Virus record (IMG/VR): IMGVR_UViG_3300025889_017167
Span: 1 to 60,722 of that record
From: a virus
Reading direction: 5' to 3' (one strand)
Length of the DNA stretch: 60,722 bases
Position numbers and translations under genes: made by a program. Below the pieces are notes generated by a model that was not told the DNA's origin, searched no databases, and saw nothing but the letters and a program-made list of their open reading frames with translations. Of the stretch, positions 14,261 through 21,987 are shown in pieces (position 1 is the first letter of the stretch; each line of letters begins with the position of its first letter).

Positions 14261-14266
14261 AGTATA
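14261..14266 (-). promoter_or_regulatory. -10 box of a leaderless promoter
   Basis: TATACT on the minus strand lies seven bases before the ATG at 14253. The -35 is weak (TAACAA at 17 bp). The spacer carries CTGTCCCAC, close to the GTGTCCCAC element of the left-end promoters. Confidence 0.5.
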
Positions 14267-14286
14267 CCACATAAGTGGGACAGTTG

Positions 14287-15261
14287 TTACATTTTTGCGT
14301 AGATCTTATCTGCGATCTCTTCACGGACATTGGGGTTGTCGTCTAGGTACGCTTTGGTGTTTACCCGGCCTTGACCAATGTTTTCGCCGTTGTATGCAAA
14401 CCATGCGCCCTTCTTGTCGATGATTCCCATATCCACGCCGATGTCTACAATGTCACCTGTTCTGGAGATTCCTTCGCCGTAAGCGATTTCAAACTCTGCC
14501 TGGCGGTGAGGGGGAGCGACCTTATTCTTTACAACTTTCACTCGGACTTTGTTGCCCATAGCTTCGCCGTCGGTTTTGAGGGTTTCGATTCTCCTAATGT
14601 CCAACCGCACAGAGGCGTAGAACTTTAGAGCCTTGCCTCCGGTTGTCACCTCAGGGCTGCCGAACATGACACCAATCTTCTCCCTAAGCTGATTGATCAT
14701 AATCAGAATGGTCTTAGAGTGATTTAGGTTGGCAACAATCTTTCGCATCGCCTGAGACATAAGACGGGCGTGTAGTCCGACGTGGCTGTCTCCCATCTCG
14801 CCGTCAATTTCTGCACGAGGAGTTAGAGCCGCAACAGAGTCCACGACTACAACGTCTAGGGCACCTGATTCAATTAGACGGTTTGTGATTGTCAGTGCTT
14901 GTTCTCCGGTGTCCGGTTGCGATACGAGTAGGTTGTCTACGTCGCATCCGATTGCTTTAGCATACACGGGATCTAGGGCGTGCTCTGCGTCAATAAAGGC
15001 ACACTGTCCGCCCATCTTCTGGGCGGCAGCGATGACGTGTAAGGCAATCGTTGTCTTTCCACTAGACTCCGGTCCGTAGATTTCTGTGACCCTGCCTTTG
15101 GGTAGCCCGCCAACGCCGAGGGCTAGGTCTAGGGCGATTGAGCCGGTGGAAATGGTTTCGATCTGCATTGTGGCGTTGTCGCCAAGGCGCATGATGGAGC
15201 CGGTGCCAAACTGTTTTTCAATTTGGCCTATTGCGTCTTCTAGAAGTTTGTCTTTGTTCAT
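14287..15261 (-). CDS. recA: RecA recombinase
   Basis: This 324-residue full-length RecA core has Walker A GPESSGKT (63-70), the Walker B strand [10 protein letters not shown], the L1 region [21 protein letters not shown] and the L2 region [22 protein letters not shown]. It ends soon after the core and lacks the long acidic C-tail of many bacterial RecAs. It drives strand exchange and recombination-dependent replication. Phages usually carry UvsX or a Sak protein; a bacterial-type RecA together with an annealing protein (21327-21986) in one genome is worth noting. It has its own leaderless promoter. Confidence 0.98.
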   Translation of the reverse strand: MNKDKLLEDAIGQIEKQFGTGSIMRLGDNATMQIETISTGSIALDLALGVGGLPKGRVTEIYGPESSGKTTIALHVIAAAQKMGGQCAFIDAEHALDPVYAKAIGCDVDNLLVSQPDTGEQALTITNRLIESGALDVVVVDSVAALTPRAEIDGEMGDSHVGLHARLMSQAMRKIVANLNHSKTILIMINQLREKIGVMFGSPEVTTGGKALKFYASVRLDIRRIETLKTDGEAMGNKVRVKVVKNKVAPPHRQAEFEIAYGEGISRTGDIVDIGVDMGIIDKKGAWFAYNGENIGQGRVNTKAYLDDNPNVREEIADKIYAKM

Positions 15262-15267
15262 CTTGTT

Positions 15268-15296
15268 AGTGTAGCCTCTATTTTTGTGTAAGTCAA
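15268..15296 (-). promoter_or_regulatory. Leaderless promoter of recA
   Basis: TTGACT (15291-15296), a 17-bp spacer and TACACT (15268-15273) on the minus strand; the ATG at 15261 is six bases downstream. No ribosome-binding site precedes it. No obvious LexA-type palindrome is seen. Confidence 0.75.
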
Positions 15297-15298
15297 TT

Positions 15299-16042
15299 TC
15301 AGGGAGTTTGGTCAGCGTATTTTTTTAATAACGGTGTTAGATCAACGGCCTGTGATCGAAGGGTCTGTTCTTCCACCAGTATGTCCGCTTGCGTTAACCT
15401 TTTTCCGTGATTGTGATGTTGGAATCCAAGCCCATTCTGGATGTCGCCGGGTGGGATTTCATTCTGGATTTGTAAGCGGCGATCTATCATTTTTTGGCTA
15501 ACGTAGCAATTGTTGACTTTGTAGATTAAAAACTTTTCACCTGATGGGGCCTCTTGAAAGTGACGGCCCACGTTATAAGCTATGGGCGCTTGATGCATGG
15601 ATCTGCAACGAAACCCTGGTAGGCGGTTACCTGAGGTATCATCGCCTATGCCTGTTTTAACTTGTGAATGAAAAGAGGCTTCGGGCGTGAATTGTAAATT
15701 GTCGTCAGTGTTGATCAACTTGATTACTGGTATGAAAACTTGCTCTGTGGCGGCTCTTGGCTCACCTAGAAGAAATTCTGTAATGGTTAGAGTCAGACGA
15801 TTCCCAACTAGATTTTTTTCAACGCTACTTACGAGGTTATCTAGTTCCCGTGCCCCAAAGTGTGGTATATTTGATTGCATAATGTTCCAGTGAGGCGCAA
15901 TTTCATTTACTATGCTGTGAGGATCGTCTGAGCTGTTGTAATCTATGATGATTCCGTCGTCAAATAGATTTACGTGGTGTCGGAGCCACATTGGCAGTAG
16001 GTAGCTCTCGTTTTTTATATGCGTGATAACCGTGGACCTCAT
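15299..16042 (-). CDS. Glycosyltransferase, GT2-like (Glyco_tranf_2_4 type)
   Basis: The N-terminus [36 protein letters not shown] is typical of GT-A enzymes that start with KNE and have a W-x-x-H segment followed by an Asp-rich nucleotide-sugar site. It should transfer a sugar from a nucleotide donor; the acceptor is unknown. It is last in a three-gene set (epimerase, C-methyltransferase, glycosyltransferase) with overlapping junctions, suggesting that the modified sugar made upstream is its donor. The start overlaps the upstream stop (ATGA). Confidence 0.8.
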   Translation of the reverse strand: MRSTVITHIKNESYLLPMWLRHHVNLFDDGIIIDYNSSDDPHSIVNEIAPHWNIMQSNIPHFGARELDNLVSSVEKNLVGNRLTLTITEFLLGEPRAATEQVFIPVIKLINTDDNLQFTPEASFHSQVKTGIGDDTSGNRLPGFRCRSMHQAPIAYNVGRHFQEAPSGEKFLIYKVNNCYVSQKMIDRRLQIQNEIPPGDIQNGLGFQHHNHGKRLTQADILVEEQTLRSQAVDLTPLLKKYADQTP

Positions 16043-17187
16043 GGCGACTCGTATCTGATTGAAGGGAAGTATTGCATAAGCGTGACCCCAGTAGGCTTCC
16101 TCTCCATTACTTTTTGCTTTATTTCATTGTAAAAGTTCCATGATAGCGGCACGACTAGGATGTCGTCGCTTTCTTTTAGTAAGGCATCAGGGTGCTTGAT
16201 AGGTATATTCATTCCAGGGATATACTTGTTTTGCTTAAGTGGATTGTCGTCAACTATGTAGTCTAATGGCTCGTTTGCGGCGTTTAGTACTGTGGTACCT
16301 TTGGCGGCGGCACCATAGCCAATTAACTTAATGCCTGTCGCACGAATAGACTGAAGCTCTGATTTGAAAGCACGTATTGTGTTTCTTGCATTTTGTGCAA
16401 ATTTGTCAACTTCTTGTTTTGTGGGGCCGGGGGTTAGCGCCTGTTTGCTACCTGCTGTTTGCAAATGAAATAAATAACTTTGTCCGTGGATTGGGCGCTT
16501 TGACGTTTCTACAAGAACAAGCCCTGCTCGCTCGGCCAACTCACTTAGTGACTTTTCAGAAAAGAAACTAATGTGTTCATGGTAGATAGTGTCAAACTCA
16601 CCATTTTGTAGCATGTCGGCTTGAGAAGTTTGGATATAGATATGGTCAGATATGTCTTTGCATATTTCTAAAAAGTTTAAAGGGTTGTCTACGTGGGCTA
16701 AAACATTCTGCGCCACGACGACATCCGCCTTGAACTTTCGATGGGTGTCGTTCAAGAATGCACAGTATGTTTCATGGTTTTTAGAACTAATTGGGTGTAA
16801 GTTTTCGGCGGGGTCAATCCCAATAGTTTTCCATCCTGCATCTTTAAATGCGTTCAGTTGAGAACCATCGTTACAGGCGATTTCTAAAACGGTTCCAATC
16901 CCGTGCTTACTTGTTATCATGTCGGCAAAATTGTAAAAGTCTTCCCGTAGCGTATGTGTAGTTCCTGAGACATAATGGTAATCCGTGAATAGTGCTGATC
17001 GGTCTACGCAGTGGGAAAGTTGCATATGAGAGCACTTTGCGCAAAAATTAGCGGCTAGGGGGAAGGTTGGAAGAATAGTATTGTCATCTTCGGGGTAAGT
17101 GTTCGCTAAAGGTTGGCTTCCTAAATCCAAACATAGGTCAAGCTCATTATTTCCGCAACAAAGGCAGTGGTCAAGTGGGGCAAGCAT
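16039..17187 (-). CDS. Sugar C-methyltransferase (NovU/TylC3 type)
   Basis: This 382-residue three-domain protein has an N-terminal zinc-binding domain (CLCCGN and CAKCSH), a class I SAM methyltransferase core (VLEIACNDGSQLNAF) and a C-terminal domain with LIGYGAAAKGTT and DDNPLKQ. The order matches NDP-deoxysugar C-methyltransferases of antibiotic and O-antigen pathways, which add a branch methyl group to a keto-sugar. It overlaps the epimerase gene by 17 bases. In a phage it points to a dedicated unusual sugar for glycosylating the virion, DNA or host surface. Confidence 0.88.
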   Translation of the reverse strand: MLAPLDHCLCCGNNELDLCLDLGSQPLANTYPEDDNTILPTFPLAANFCAKCSHMQLSHCVDRSALFTDYHYVSGTTHTLREDFYNFADMITSKHGIGTVLEIACNDGSQLNAFKDAGWKTIGIDPAENLHPISSKNHETYCAFLNDTHRKFKADVVVAQNVLAHVDNPLNFLEICKDISDHIYIQTSQADMLQNGEFDTIYHEHISFFSEKSLSELAERAGLVLVETSKRPIHGQSYLFHLQTAGSKQALTPGPTKQEVDKFAQNARNTIRAFKSELQSIRATGIKLIGYGAAAKGTTVLNAANEPLDYIVDDNPLKQNKYIPGMNIPIKHPDALLKESDDILVVPLSWNFYNEIKQKVMERKPTGVTLMQYFPSIRYESP

Positions 17188-18031
17188 CTCGCCTCCCGTG
17201 CTTTGTAAATGGTAGAGTGTCTTGAAGCTCTATAACCACTTTTTCTAGACTTGTGTTGCTAAACGATCCGTAGGCGTTTATAAATTTGGTGCAGTCTAAA
17301 TGAAAGTCGTAAAAACTTTCTCCAGTGTGCGTTTTAGCGATATCCGCCCCAGTTAGTGCGGCCACGGTTTCTGCAATTTCTCCGACAGTTGTATTTACTG
17401 ATCCTAAGTTAAAAATACCTGGGACGGGGTTGTCTATTATTTTAGCTATTGCTTTATCTAAGTCGTCAAGAAACAGTAGTGTTCTTCGGGTCGAGGGGTT
17501 AACACAGTTTATTTGGTTATTTGTTGTAGCTGCGAGTGTCATTGCGTTGACGACTGTATCTATTCTTTGTATTGGTGAGTATCCCGCAACAGTACCTAAC
17601 CGTAAACCTACAATATTTTTTCCTTGACCCATATGCATTTGAGCTATGGCGTCACAAACAATTTTAGTACAGTCGTATGGGCGGCTTGAAGATGTGTGGC
17701 TCTCTTCGGTTGCAGCGCCGGTAGTTTTCGAGTAGACCGATGCGGATGACACATAAATTAGCAGCTGGGACTCATGTAAGTTTTCAACTAAACGCTTGAA
17801 TTTATTTACGTTATTCTCCCAGGCTCCGTCAGGGTCAGAAGCCGCCATAGGCTCTGAAGAATGCCCCGCTAAATGAATTATTGTTGAAAAATTTGATAGG
17901 TTAAGGGTGTTGGAAAAGTCTACCGCATTTTGACTTTCACTAAACCAACCAAGGTCGCAACCATTAGCTTCTGGGAAAGACAAAGAAAGCGATGAGCCGA
18001 TATATCCAGCGTTGCCTGTGATGAAAATCAT
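17171..18031 (-). CDS. NAD-dependent NDP-sugar epimerase/dehydratase
   Basis: This 286-residue extended short-chain dehydrogenase starts ITGNAGYIG (Rossmann glycine motif), has IIHLAGHSS, the Ser of YVSSASVY, and YDCTK (the catalytic Tyr-x-x-x-Lys). It oxidises, epimerises or dehydrates a nucleotide sugar. It is first in the sugar cassette, with AAAGG before the ATG and its own promoter. The exact sugar cannot be told. Confidence 0.88.
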   Translation of the reverse strand: MIFITGNAGYIGSSLSLSFPEANGCDLGWFSESQNAVDFSNTLNLSNFSTIIHLAGHSSEPMAASDPDGAWENNVNKFKRLVENLHESQLLIYVSSASVYSKTTGAATEESHTSSSRPYDCTKIVCDAIAQMHMGQGKNIVGLRLGTVAGYSPIQRIDTVVNAMTLAATTNNQINCVNPSTRRTLLFLDDLDKAIAKIIDNPVPGIFNLGSVNTTVGEIAETVAALTGADIAKTHTGESFYDFHLDCTKFINAYGSFSNTSLEKVVIELQDTLPFTKHGRRDACPT

Positions 18032-18055
18032 AAAATCGCCTTTTCTTTCATGTGT

Positions 18056-18084
18056 ATGTTACCTGTTTACTTGCTCGCAGTCAA
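18056..18084 (-). promoter_or_regulatory. Promoter of the sugar cassette
   Basis: TTGACT (18079-18084), a 17-bp spacer and TAACAT (18056-18061) on the minus strand. It interlocks with the plus-strand promoter at 18071-18100, so the two may compete for polymerase. Confidence 0.6.
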
Positions 18085-18100
18085 TTGTAGCAGTTAGAAT
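18071..18100 (+). promoter_or_regulatory. Leaderless promoter for the 18107 gene
   Basis: TTGCTC (18071-18076), an 18-bp spacer and TAGAAT (18095-18100); the ATG at 18107 is six bases downstream. Confidence 0.55.
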
Positions 18101-18106
18101 ATTTTC

Positions 18107-18478
18107 ATGACTAAACGTGGACCGAAAAGAACTGTGTTGGCCTCTATTAGAGTAGGAGCGTGGGGAGATACGGGCTGGCAGCTGGAGTTAGAGTGTGGGC
18201 ATGTTGTGCCGTCAGACCGCCGGGCTGTTGTGGGAGAGACACGGGTATGTTGCAAAATCTGCGCTACGCCAGACACACCGCAGCGATTAGTGGAGGTTTT
18301 GAGCGACTGGGAGAACGGATGGGAACCCTGGGACCCTACTGCCGAGATAAAAGCTAAAGCAAAAGTGGCCTCGCTCGTTGGTGTGCAACTTGACCAAGTC
18401 GAGATAAACAATGGCACTGCCACTATCTTTGTCGATGTACCACAGTTGCAGAATATTTTATCAAATAGGTTTCCCTAA
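18107..18478 (+). CDS. Hypothetical protein, 123 aa, Cys/His-containing N-terminus
   Basis: I do not recognise this protein. The first half has LELECGHVV and CCKICATP, a possible Cys/His metal site. The second half is a small alpha/beta segment ending VDVPQLQNIL. It converges with the LicD-like gene and overlaps its 3' end by 18 bases. The leaderless promoter supports expression. Confidence 0.65.
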   Translation: MTKRGPKRTVLASIRVGAWGDTGWQLELECGHVVPSDRRAVVGETRVCCKICATPDTPQRLVEVLSDWENGWEPWDPTAEIKAKAKVASLVGVQLDQVEINNGTATIFVDVPQLQNILSNRFP

Positions 18479-18964
18479 TAGGGGTTTGGTTGATGCGGGT
18501 ACCAGCCACCCAGGCCCATAAAGTCGTTTTAACTTCTGCTCTGCTAAGTTCGGAATTAGTAAAGTAGTGTTTTTCCATGAAAGGCGGGTAAGGGGGGCGC
18601 AGTTTGTCCACGGGGTACGATCCCATGTATCATCGTATTCAACCCCACTAGTAGGGTCTACTGTGGCAAGGTAGAAGTCGACTGAGGCGTACTCTGCGGT
18701 GGCTGCTGTCTTGTATATGAATGCGTTATCAATGAACGGCGTAAAATTGTTTTCATTAAGGATATCCCGTAGTTGGGTGGCATGCGTTTTATCAATAATA
18801 ATATCGACATCGTCATCGTTGTTGATACAGGAATTGTCCCTAATTATTCCTAGAAGTGTACCATAAGCAACGAACCAGTTTTCTAGTTCTGCCTCGTTTA
18901 GTAGAGAGGCAACCAGGGAGAGTGTGTTGTTTAGTTTTTCTTTGGTTTCGTTGTCACCGGCCAT
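18461..18964 (-). CDS. LicD/fukutin-like nucleotidyl- or phosphocholine transferase
   Basis: This 167-residue protein has the LicD core: WFVAYGTLLGIIRDNSCI, then the acidic NNDDDVDIII metal site, and later SVDFYLATVD. LicD enzymes attach phosphocholine or related groups to glycans and belong to the nucleotidyltransferase fold. At 167 residues it is a minimal version. It directly follows a methyltransferase gene (two bases apart), so the pair may modify a glycan together. Confidence 0.8.
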   Translation of the reverse strand: MAGDNETKEKLNNTLSLVASLLNEAELENWFVAYGTLLGIIRDNSCINNDDDVDIIIDKTHATQLRDILNENNFTPFIDNAFIYKTAATAEYASVDFYLATVDPTSGVEYDDTWDRTPWTNCAPLTRLSWKNTTLLIPNLAEQKLKRLYGPGWLVPASTKPLLGKPI

Positions 18965-18965
18965 T

Positions 18966-19598
18966 TTAAAGAGTAGCTTTCTGTGCTATAACACGAACAC
19001 ATATTGGGTCTTCATTGTGGTAAGGGGCGAGCCCACGCCGCTCAGTAAAGTCTAGGATGTTGTAGTTCTGGCGCAGCAGGCGGCGGATTAGGTCATTGCC
19101 ATCAGCCAAGTTTCTGTAGTGGGTTTCGCCGTAGTGGTAGTGCTCGGCGGGGAGGCCATCATTTAGAGAACTGCGGGCTTCTATACAAAGAAACGTCTCA
19201 GGGTGGATAGACTCAAGAAAGGTTTCCTGCTCTTCGTCAGTAATACTGTGAAAGGTAAACCGGGAGTATACGATATCGAACCCTGTTTTGTCTAGGCTGC
19301 AGAAGTCGCCCTCGTGGAAGCTGACGCTGCCCCCAGCTTTGTATTCCCTGACTGTGGGCAGCCAACCACAGCTGTCTACCCCTGTTACCTGCATACCCCT
19401 CTTTGCGAACTCGTAAGAGTCTCGGCCCGTGCCACACCCTGCGTCTAGCACAGTTGACGCTAACCTTTTTGGAGATCCTAAGGTGAAACTGAACCGCCCA
19501 AGGTAGCGGCAGAACTCCGACGGCATAAGGAGGTCGACGGGCAGCTGCTCCTGGTCGTAGAAAGATCTCCAATACGCCGGTTGGTTGGATTCGCTCAT
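18966..19598 (-). CDS. Class I SAM-dependent methyltransferase
   Basis: From the ATG at 19598 the protein has 210 residues. VLDAGCGTGRDSYEFAKRG is motif I; VTGVDSCG, FHEGDFCSL and FDIVYSRFTFHSI follow in the usual order. The target is unknown; the LicD-like gene just downstream and the sugar cassette suggest a small molecule or glycan rather than DNA. The ATG overlaps the TGA of a nine-codon leaderless frame (19595-19621), so translation may depend on coupling. Confidence 0.85.
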   Translation of the reverse strand: MSESNQPAYWRSFYDQEQLPVDLLMPSEFCRYLGRFSFTLGSPKRLASTVLDAGCGTGRDSYEFAKRGMQVTGVDSCGWLPTVREYKAGGSVSFHEGDFCSLDKTGFDIVYSRFTFHSITDEEQETFLESIHPETFLCIEARSSLNDGLPAEHYHYGETHYRNLADGNDLIRRLLRQNYNILDFTERRGLAPYHNEDPICVRVIAQKATL

Positions 19599-19621
19599 TG
19601 GCACGTCTCTTTTCTACCCAT
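19595..19621 (-). CDS. Possible leader peptide MGRKETCQ, coupled to the methyltransferase
   Basis: An ATG six bases after a good -10 box opens an eight-residue frame whose TGA overlaps the ATG of the methyltransferase (AATGA). No strong ribosome-binding site serves the methyltransferase, so ribosomes loading on the leaderless end could reinitiate there. A GTG at 19604 in the methyltransferase frame is an alternative. Confidence 0.4.
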   Translation of the reverse strand: MGRKETCQ

Positions 19622-19627
19622 GCGATT

Positions 19628-19656
19628 ACTATATACGGTGGTCACAGGTACGTCAA
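19628..19656 (-). promoter_or_regulatory. Promoter of the methyltransferase-LicD pair
   Basis: TTGACG (19651-19656), a 17-bp spacer and TATAGT (19628-19633) on the minus strand. A hairpin at 19666-19701 lies just upstream of the -35 and could be a regulator site. Confidence 0.7.
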
Positions 19657-20134
19657 GCCCTGCCCTTTCGTGTGGTAGTAGTTGACGCTACTTACACGAA
19701 AGCTCAGGCTGTACCCGCTCTAGTATTATTAGATCCCCTGCATCATCGACCCCAAGCATCCCCTATTTTTTCAGGAATGCCCACTCTCCCCAGATATGGC
19801 TCTGGATGCCCGTGTGCCGGAACCGCATGGGCGTTTGCTAGTTCCGAACCTATCTCCTCAAGTCCTAGTGTTCAGCGTGCAGGGACTGGGACCCCGTCAA
19901 GGGTGTTGTTCCAGTGTATCGTGCGATCCATACCGTCACTCTTTGGGTAGGCGTGCCCGTCGTGTCTCTTTCTCACCAGTTGCGTAACGAGTGTGACCCT
20001 CCGGTCCATCAGCAGTTCTTTATGTCATCGGGATTCCCCGGTTGCGTTTCGTTGTGCTGCGCTCCTTTTGTTGGTTTGCTGGGTATTCTAGTGGGTTTAG
20101 GGCGGGGTGTCAATGCCTGTTTTGGGTTGTTTGC
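19657..20134. other. About 480-bp stretch without a convincing gene
   Basis: All longer frames here look non-coding, being Ser/Pro/Cys-rich with no ribosome-binding sites. The left end has a strong hairpin: TTTCGTGT (19666-19673) pairs with ACACGAAA (19694-19701), with an inner GTAG/CTAC. On the minus strand two short frames of about 20 codons (for example MRFRHTGIQSHIWGEWAFLKK) are protein-like but cannot be supported. No tRNA-like T-loop was seen. It separates the divergent sugar and whiB units and may hold regulatory sites. Confidence 0.5.
19666..19701. promoter_or_regulatory. Strong hairpin / palindromic site
   Basis: An 8-bp perfect outer stem TTTCGTGT/ACACGAAA and an inner GTAG/CTAC surround a 9-base loop. 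It lies ten bases upstream of the -35 of the methyltransferase promoter and could bind a dimeric regulator. Confidence 0.5.
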
Positions 20135-20160
20135 TTGACAAATAGTCTTTAGACTATGTG
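20135..20160 (+). promoter_or_regulatory. whiB promoter with 16-bp palindromic operator
   Basis: TTGACA (20135-20140) is followed at once by the perfect palindrome ATAGTCTTTAGACTAT (20142-20157). The likely -10 (TATGTG, 20155-20160) is only 14 bp away, so the core is non-canonical and may need an activator. The palindrome is well placed for autoregulation. Confidence 0.6.
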
Positions 20161-20180
20161 AAGTAACGAAAGGAAGCAAC

Positions 20181-20414
20181 GTGTTTAATGAAATTAAGTC
20201 ACCTGCATGGTATCGTACTGCTCCTTGTCGTGGACAGGATCGTTTGTTTTTCTCGGCTAAGCCGTCAAAGCGTAAGGCGGCTGTCCGCATTTGTGTGTTA
20301 GAGTGTGAACATACTGAGGAGTGTTTGGGTATTGCAGTATCCGCTAAGCTTATTGACGGGGTTTGGGGCGGAAAGACGGGGCCAGAAATTGAACGAATAG
20401 TTGAGATTACGTGA
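20181..20414 (+). CDS. whiB: WhiB-family iron-sulfur transcription factor
   Basis: This 77-residue protein starts at a GTG with AAAGGAAG upstream. It has the WhiB layout: APC (Cys16) RGQDRLFF, then Cys38, Cys42 and Cys48, and the GVWGGKTGPE turn followed by a short basic tail. WhiB proteins bind a [4Fe-4S] cluster and pair with the main sigma factor; they occur only in actinobacteria and their phages. The middle spacing is C-x3-C-x5-C instead of the usual C-x2-C-x5-C. It is first in the rightward early gene string, so it may control it or host genes. Confidence 0.9.
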   Translation: MFNEIKSPAWYRTAPCRGQDRLFFSAKPSKRKAAVRICVLECEHTEECLGIAVSAKLIDGVWGGKTGPEIERIVEIT

Positions 20415-20779
20415 TTGAGTTTGACGATTTGGCAGATGATGTAATTGGTGTACTGCGTCGGGGGTTGATGGAAGTAGTCTTTTTTGTTGTACCTGCTTCC
20501 GCAATTGAGGGAAAAGATTTCGAGCTGCTTGTTTGGACCGACTCCACGGTTAGTATTGGGGTGTCTGCGGATTATTTAGACGGACCACTTAGGGACATGG
20601 TTGCTGAAGCCATTCTCGAAAGAGACCACGGGTCGTCGGCTTCGTGGGAAGAGCATGCAATGGAGTTGTTCGTTATGCATTTGAGTGACATTTTGAATGA
20701 AGTTATGCATAGGAGTTTTGACAAGTGGTCGTATCTAAACCTTGATTCTGGATTAAAGCGGATTTTAGGGGAGCATTGA
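20411..20779 (+). CDS. Hypothetical protein, 122 aa
   Basis: A GTG start overlaps the WhiB stop (GTGA). It is acidic, with VIGVLRRGLMEVVFFVVPASAIEGKDFELLVW near the start and a helical C-terminus. No family is recognised. Tight coupling to whiB suggests a joint regulatory role. Confidence 0.7.
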   Translation: MIEFDDLADDVIGVLRRGLMEVVFFVVPASAIEGKDFELLVWTDSTVSIGVSADYLDGPLRDMVAEAILERDHGSSASWEEHAMELFVMHLSDILNEVMHRSFDKWSYLNLDSGLKRILGEH

Positions 20780-20804
20780 CTTAGATCGGTCAGCATGATA
20801 AACT
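20776..20804 (+). promoter_or_regulatory. Promoter of the recombination gene string
   Basis: TTGACT (20776-20781, overlapping the previous stop), a 17-bp spacer and TAAACT (20799-20804). The leader has TAGGGAG before the ATG at 20836. Confidence 0.7.
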
Positions 20805-20835
20805 ATGGTATTGCTACTATTTACTAGGGAGATAT

Positions 20836-21330
20836 ATGGCTGATCGAACATTGCAGCACATAGATACAGTTACCGATCTTTTACTTGAACTACGGTTACT
20901 GCTTGGCACTCTCCCTTCTAGCTCTACTGATGAGGAGCTTCTTGAAGTTGCAGGAGCCCTTCATCATGTCAAAAGTATTGCGACTCAAACATTCAGTGAG
21001 TTTCAGACGATAGTGGCAGAATCCATTGACGCTTCCGCTCCTGTAGAAATATCTACGGGTACCATTGAAGTTAAGTCTGGGGCACCTCGTAAATCGTGGG
21101 ATCATAGCCGACTTGCCGCTGAGGTTGGGCGTCGTGTTGCAGATAGGAATATGAACATTGACTCTGGGGAAATGAGTTTGTCTCCGCAGGAGCTTATTCA
21201 ACAGGTTCTGGAGTTTGTTGGTCTTTCGTATTGGAAGGTAGGTAAGTTGAAGGAGCTTCACATTGATGCGGATGATTTTTGTGAAGTTGGAGAATCCAAG
21301 AAAAATCTTGTTGTAAGGAGAGATGTATGA
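20836..21330 (+). CDS. Hypothetical protein next to the annealing protein, 164 aa
   Basis: This protein is helical, with no known catalytic motif. The middle RKSWDHSRLAAEVGRRVADRN and the C-terminal SPQELIQQVLEFVGLSYWKVGKL...VRRDV resemble proteins found beside phage single-strand annealing genes. It overlaps the next gene (ATGA). A recombination accessory role is inferred from context. Confidence 0.7.
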   Translation: MADRTLQHIDTVTDLLLELRLLLGTLPSSSTDEELLEVAGALHHVKSIATQTFSEFQTIVAESIDASAPVEISTGTIEVKSGAPRKSWDHSRLAAEVGRRVADRNMNIDSGEMSLSPQELIQQVLEFVGLSYWKVGKLKELHIDADDFCEVGESKKNLVVRRDV

Positions 21331-21986
21331 ATATGTTAGCTGAGTTGTCAGAGCCGTTCCCAGTCGAGGTGGAGCGGCAGTTGCGTAAGGGTAGTGCTAT
21401 GCTTACGTACATTCCAGTATCAGAAGTAATTACCCGGCTTAACAAGGTGCTGGGTGTGGACATGTGGTCCTATGAAGTTATGAAAGTTGAGCGGGATAGT
21501 TTAGATCCCGAGTTTGTGGTCGCACATGTGCGCCTTACTGCCACTTTTATTCCAACAAACGAAGCGCCCAATCTTGTGGTTGTGCGTGAAGGAATTGGTG
21601 GGCAGAAGATTAAGCGCACAAAGAGCGGGGATATTGTTGACCTTGGTGATGAATTTAAAGGCGCTGTATCTGACGCTCTAAAAAAAGCGGCGCAGTCTCT
21701 GGGAGTTGGGCTTTATCTTGCCCGATCAGAAGAGGCCCTGTATCTGGAAGAAGTTGAAGATGTTGAATCAGCCATCAGTGAAGAACATTTTGAAAAACTT
21801 CGCACAGTACTTAACTCGTTGAGCACCGCAGAAATGCATCAGGCCAGGGAGCATTGGGACTCAATTTCTAATGATCTTCCTTTTGAACGGTTGAATATTA
21901 CGAGAGCGCTGTTGGATCAGATGCTCGACTTTGTTCGTAGTGTTCGCCTGCCCACCGAAACAGGCGTTGTGTTTGATGCAGAGTAG
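21327..21986 (+). CDS. Rad52/22-type single-strand annealing protein
   Basis: This 219-residue protein has the Rad52-like core: FPVEVERQLRKGSAMLTYIPVSEVITRLNKVLG, WSYEVMKVE, then the GDEFKGAVSDALKKAAQSLGVGLYL helix. These proteins form rings that anneal complementary single strands. With the nuclease downstream it makes a phage recombination pair, in addition to the RecA at 14287-15261. Confidence 0.88.
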   Translation: MNMLAELSEPFPVEVERQLRKGSAMLTYIPVSEVITRLNKVLGVDMWSYEVMKVERDSLDPEFVVAHVRLTATFIPTNEAPNLVVVREGIGGQKIKRTKSGDIVDLGDEFKGAVSDALKKAAQSLGVGLYLARSEEALYLEEVEDVESAISEEHFEKLRTVLNSLSTAEMHQAREHWDSISNDLPFERLNITRALLDQMLDFVRSVRLPTETGVVFDAE

Positions 21987-21987
21987 T

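Noticed and set aside
19585-20138. Overlapping plus-strand frames of 60-120 codons
   Set aside because: Composition is not protein-like, no ribosome-binding sites are seen and the frames overlap each other; kept as a gene-free stretch.
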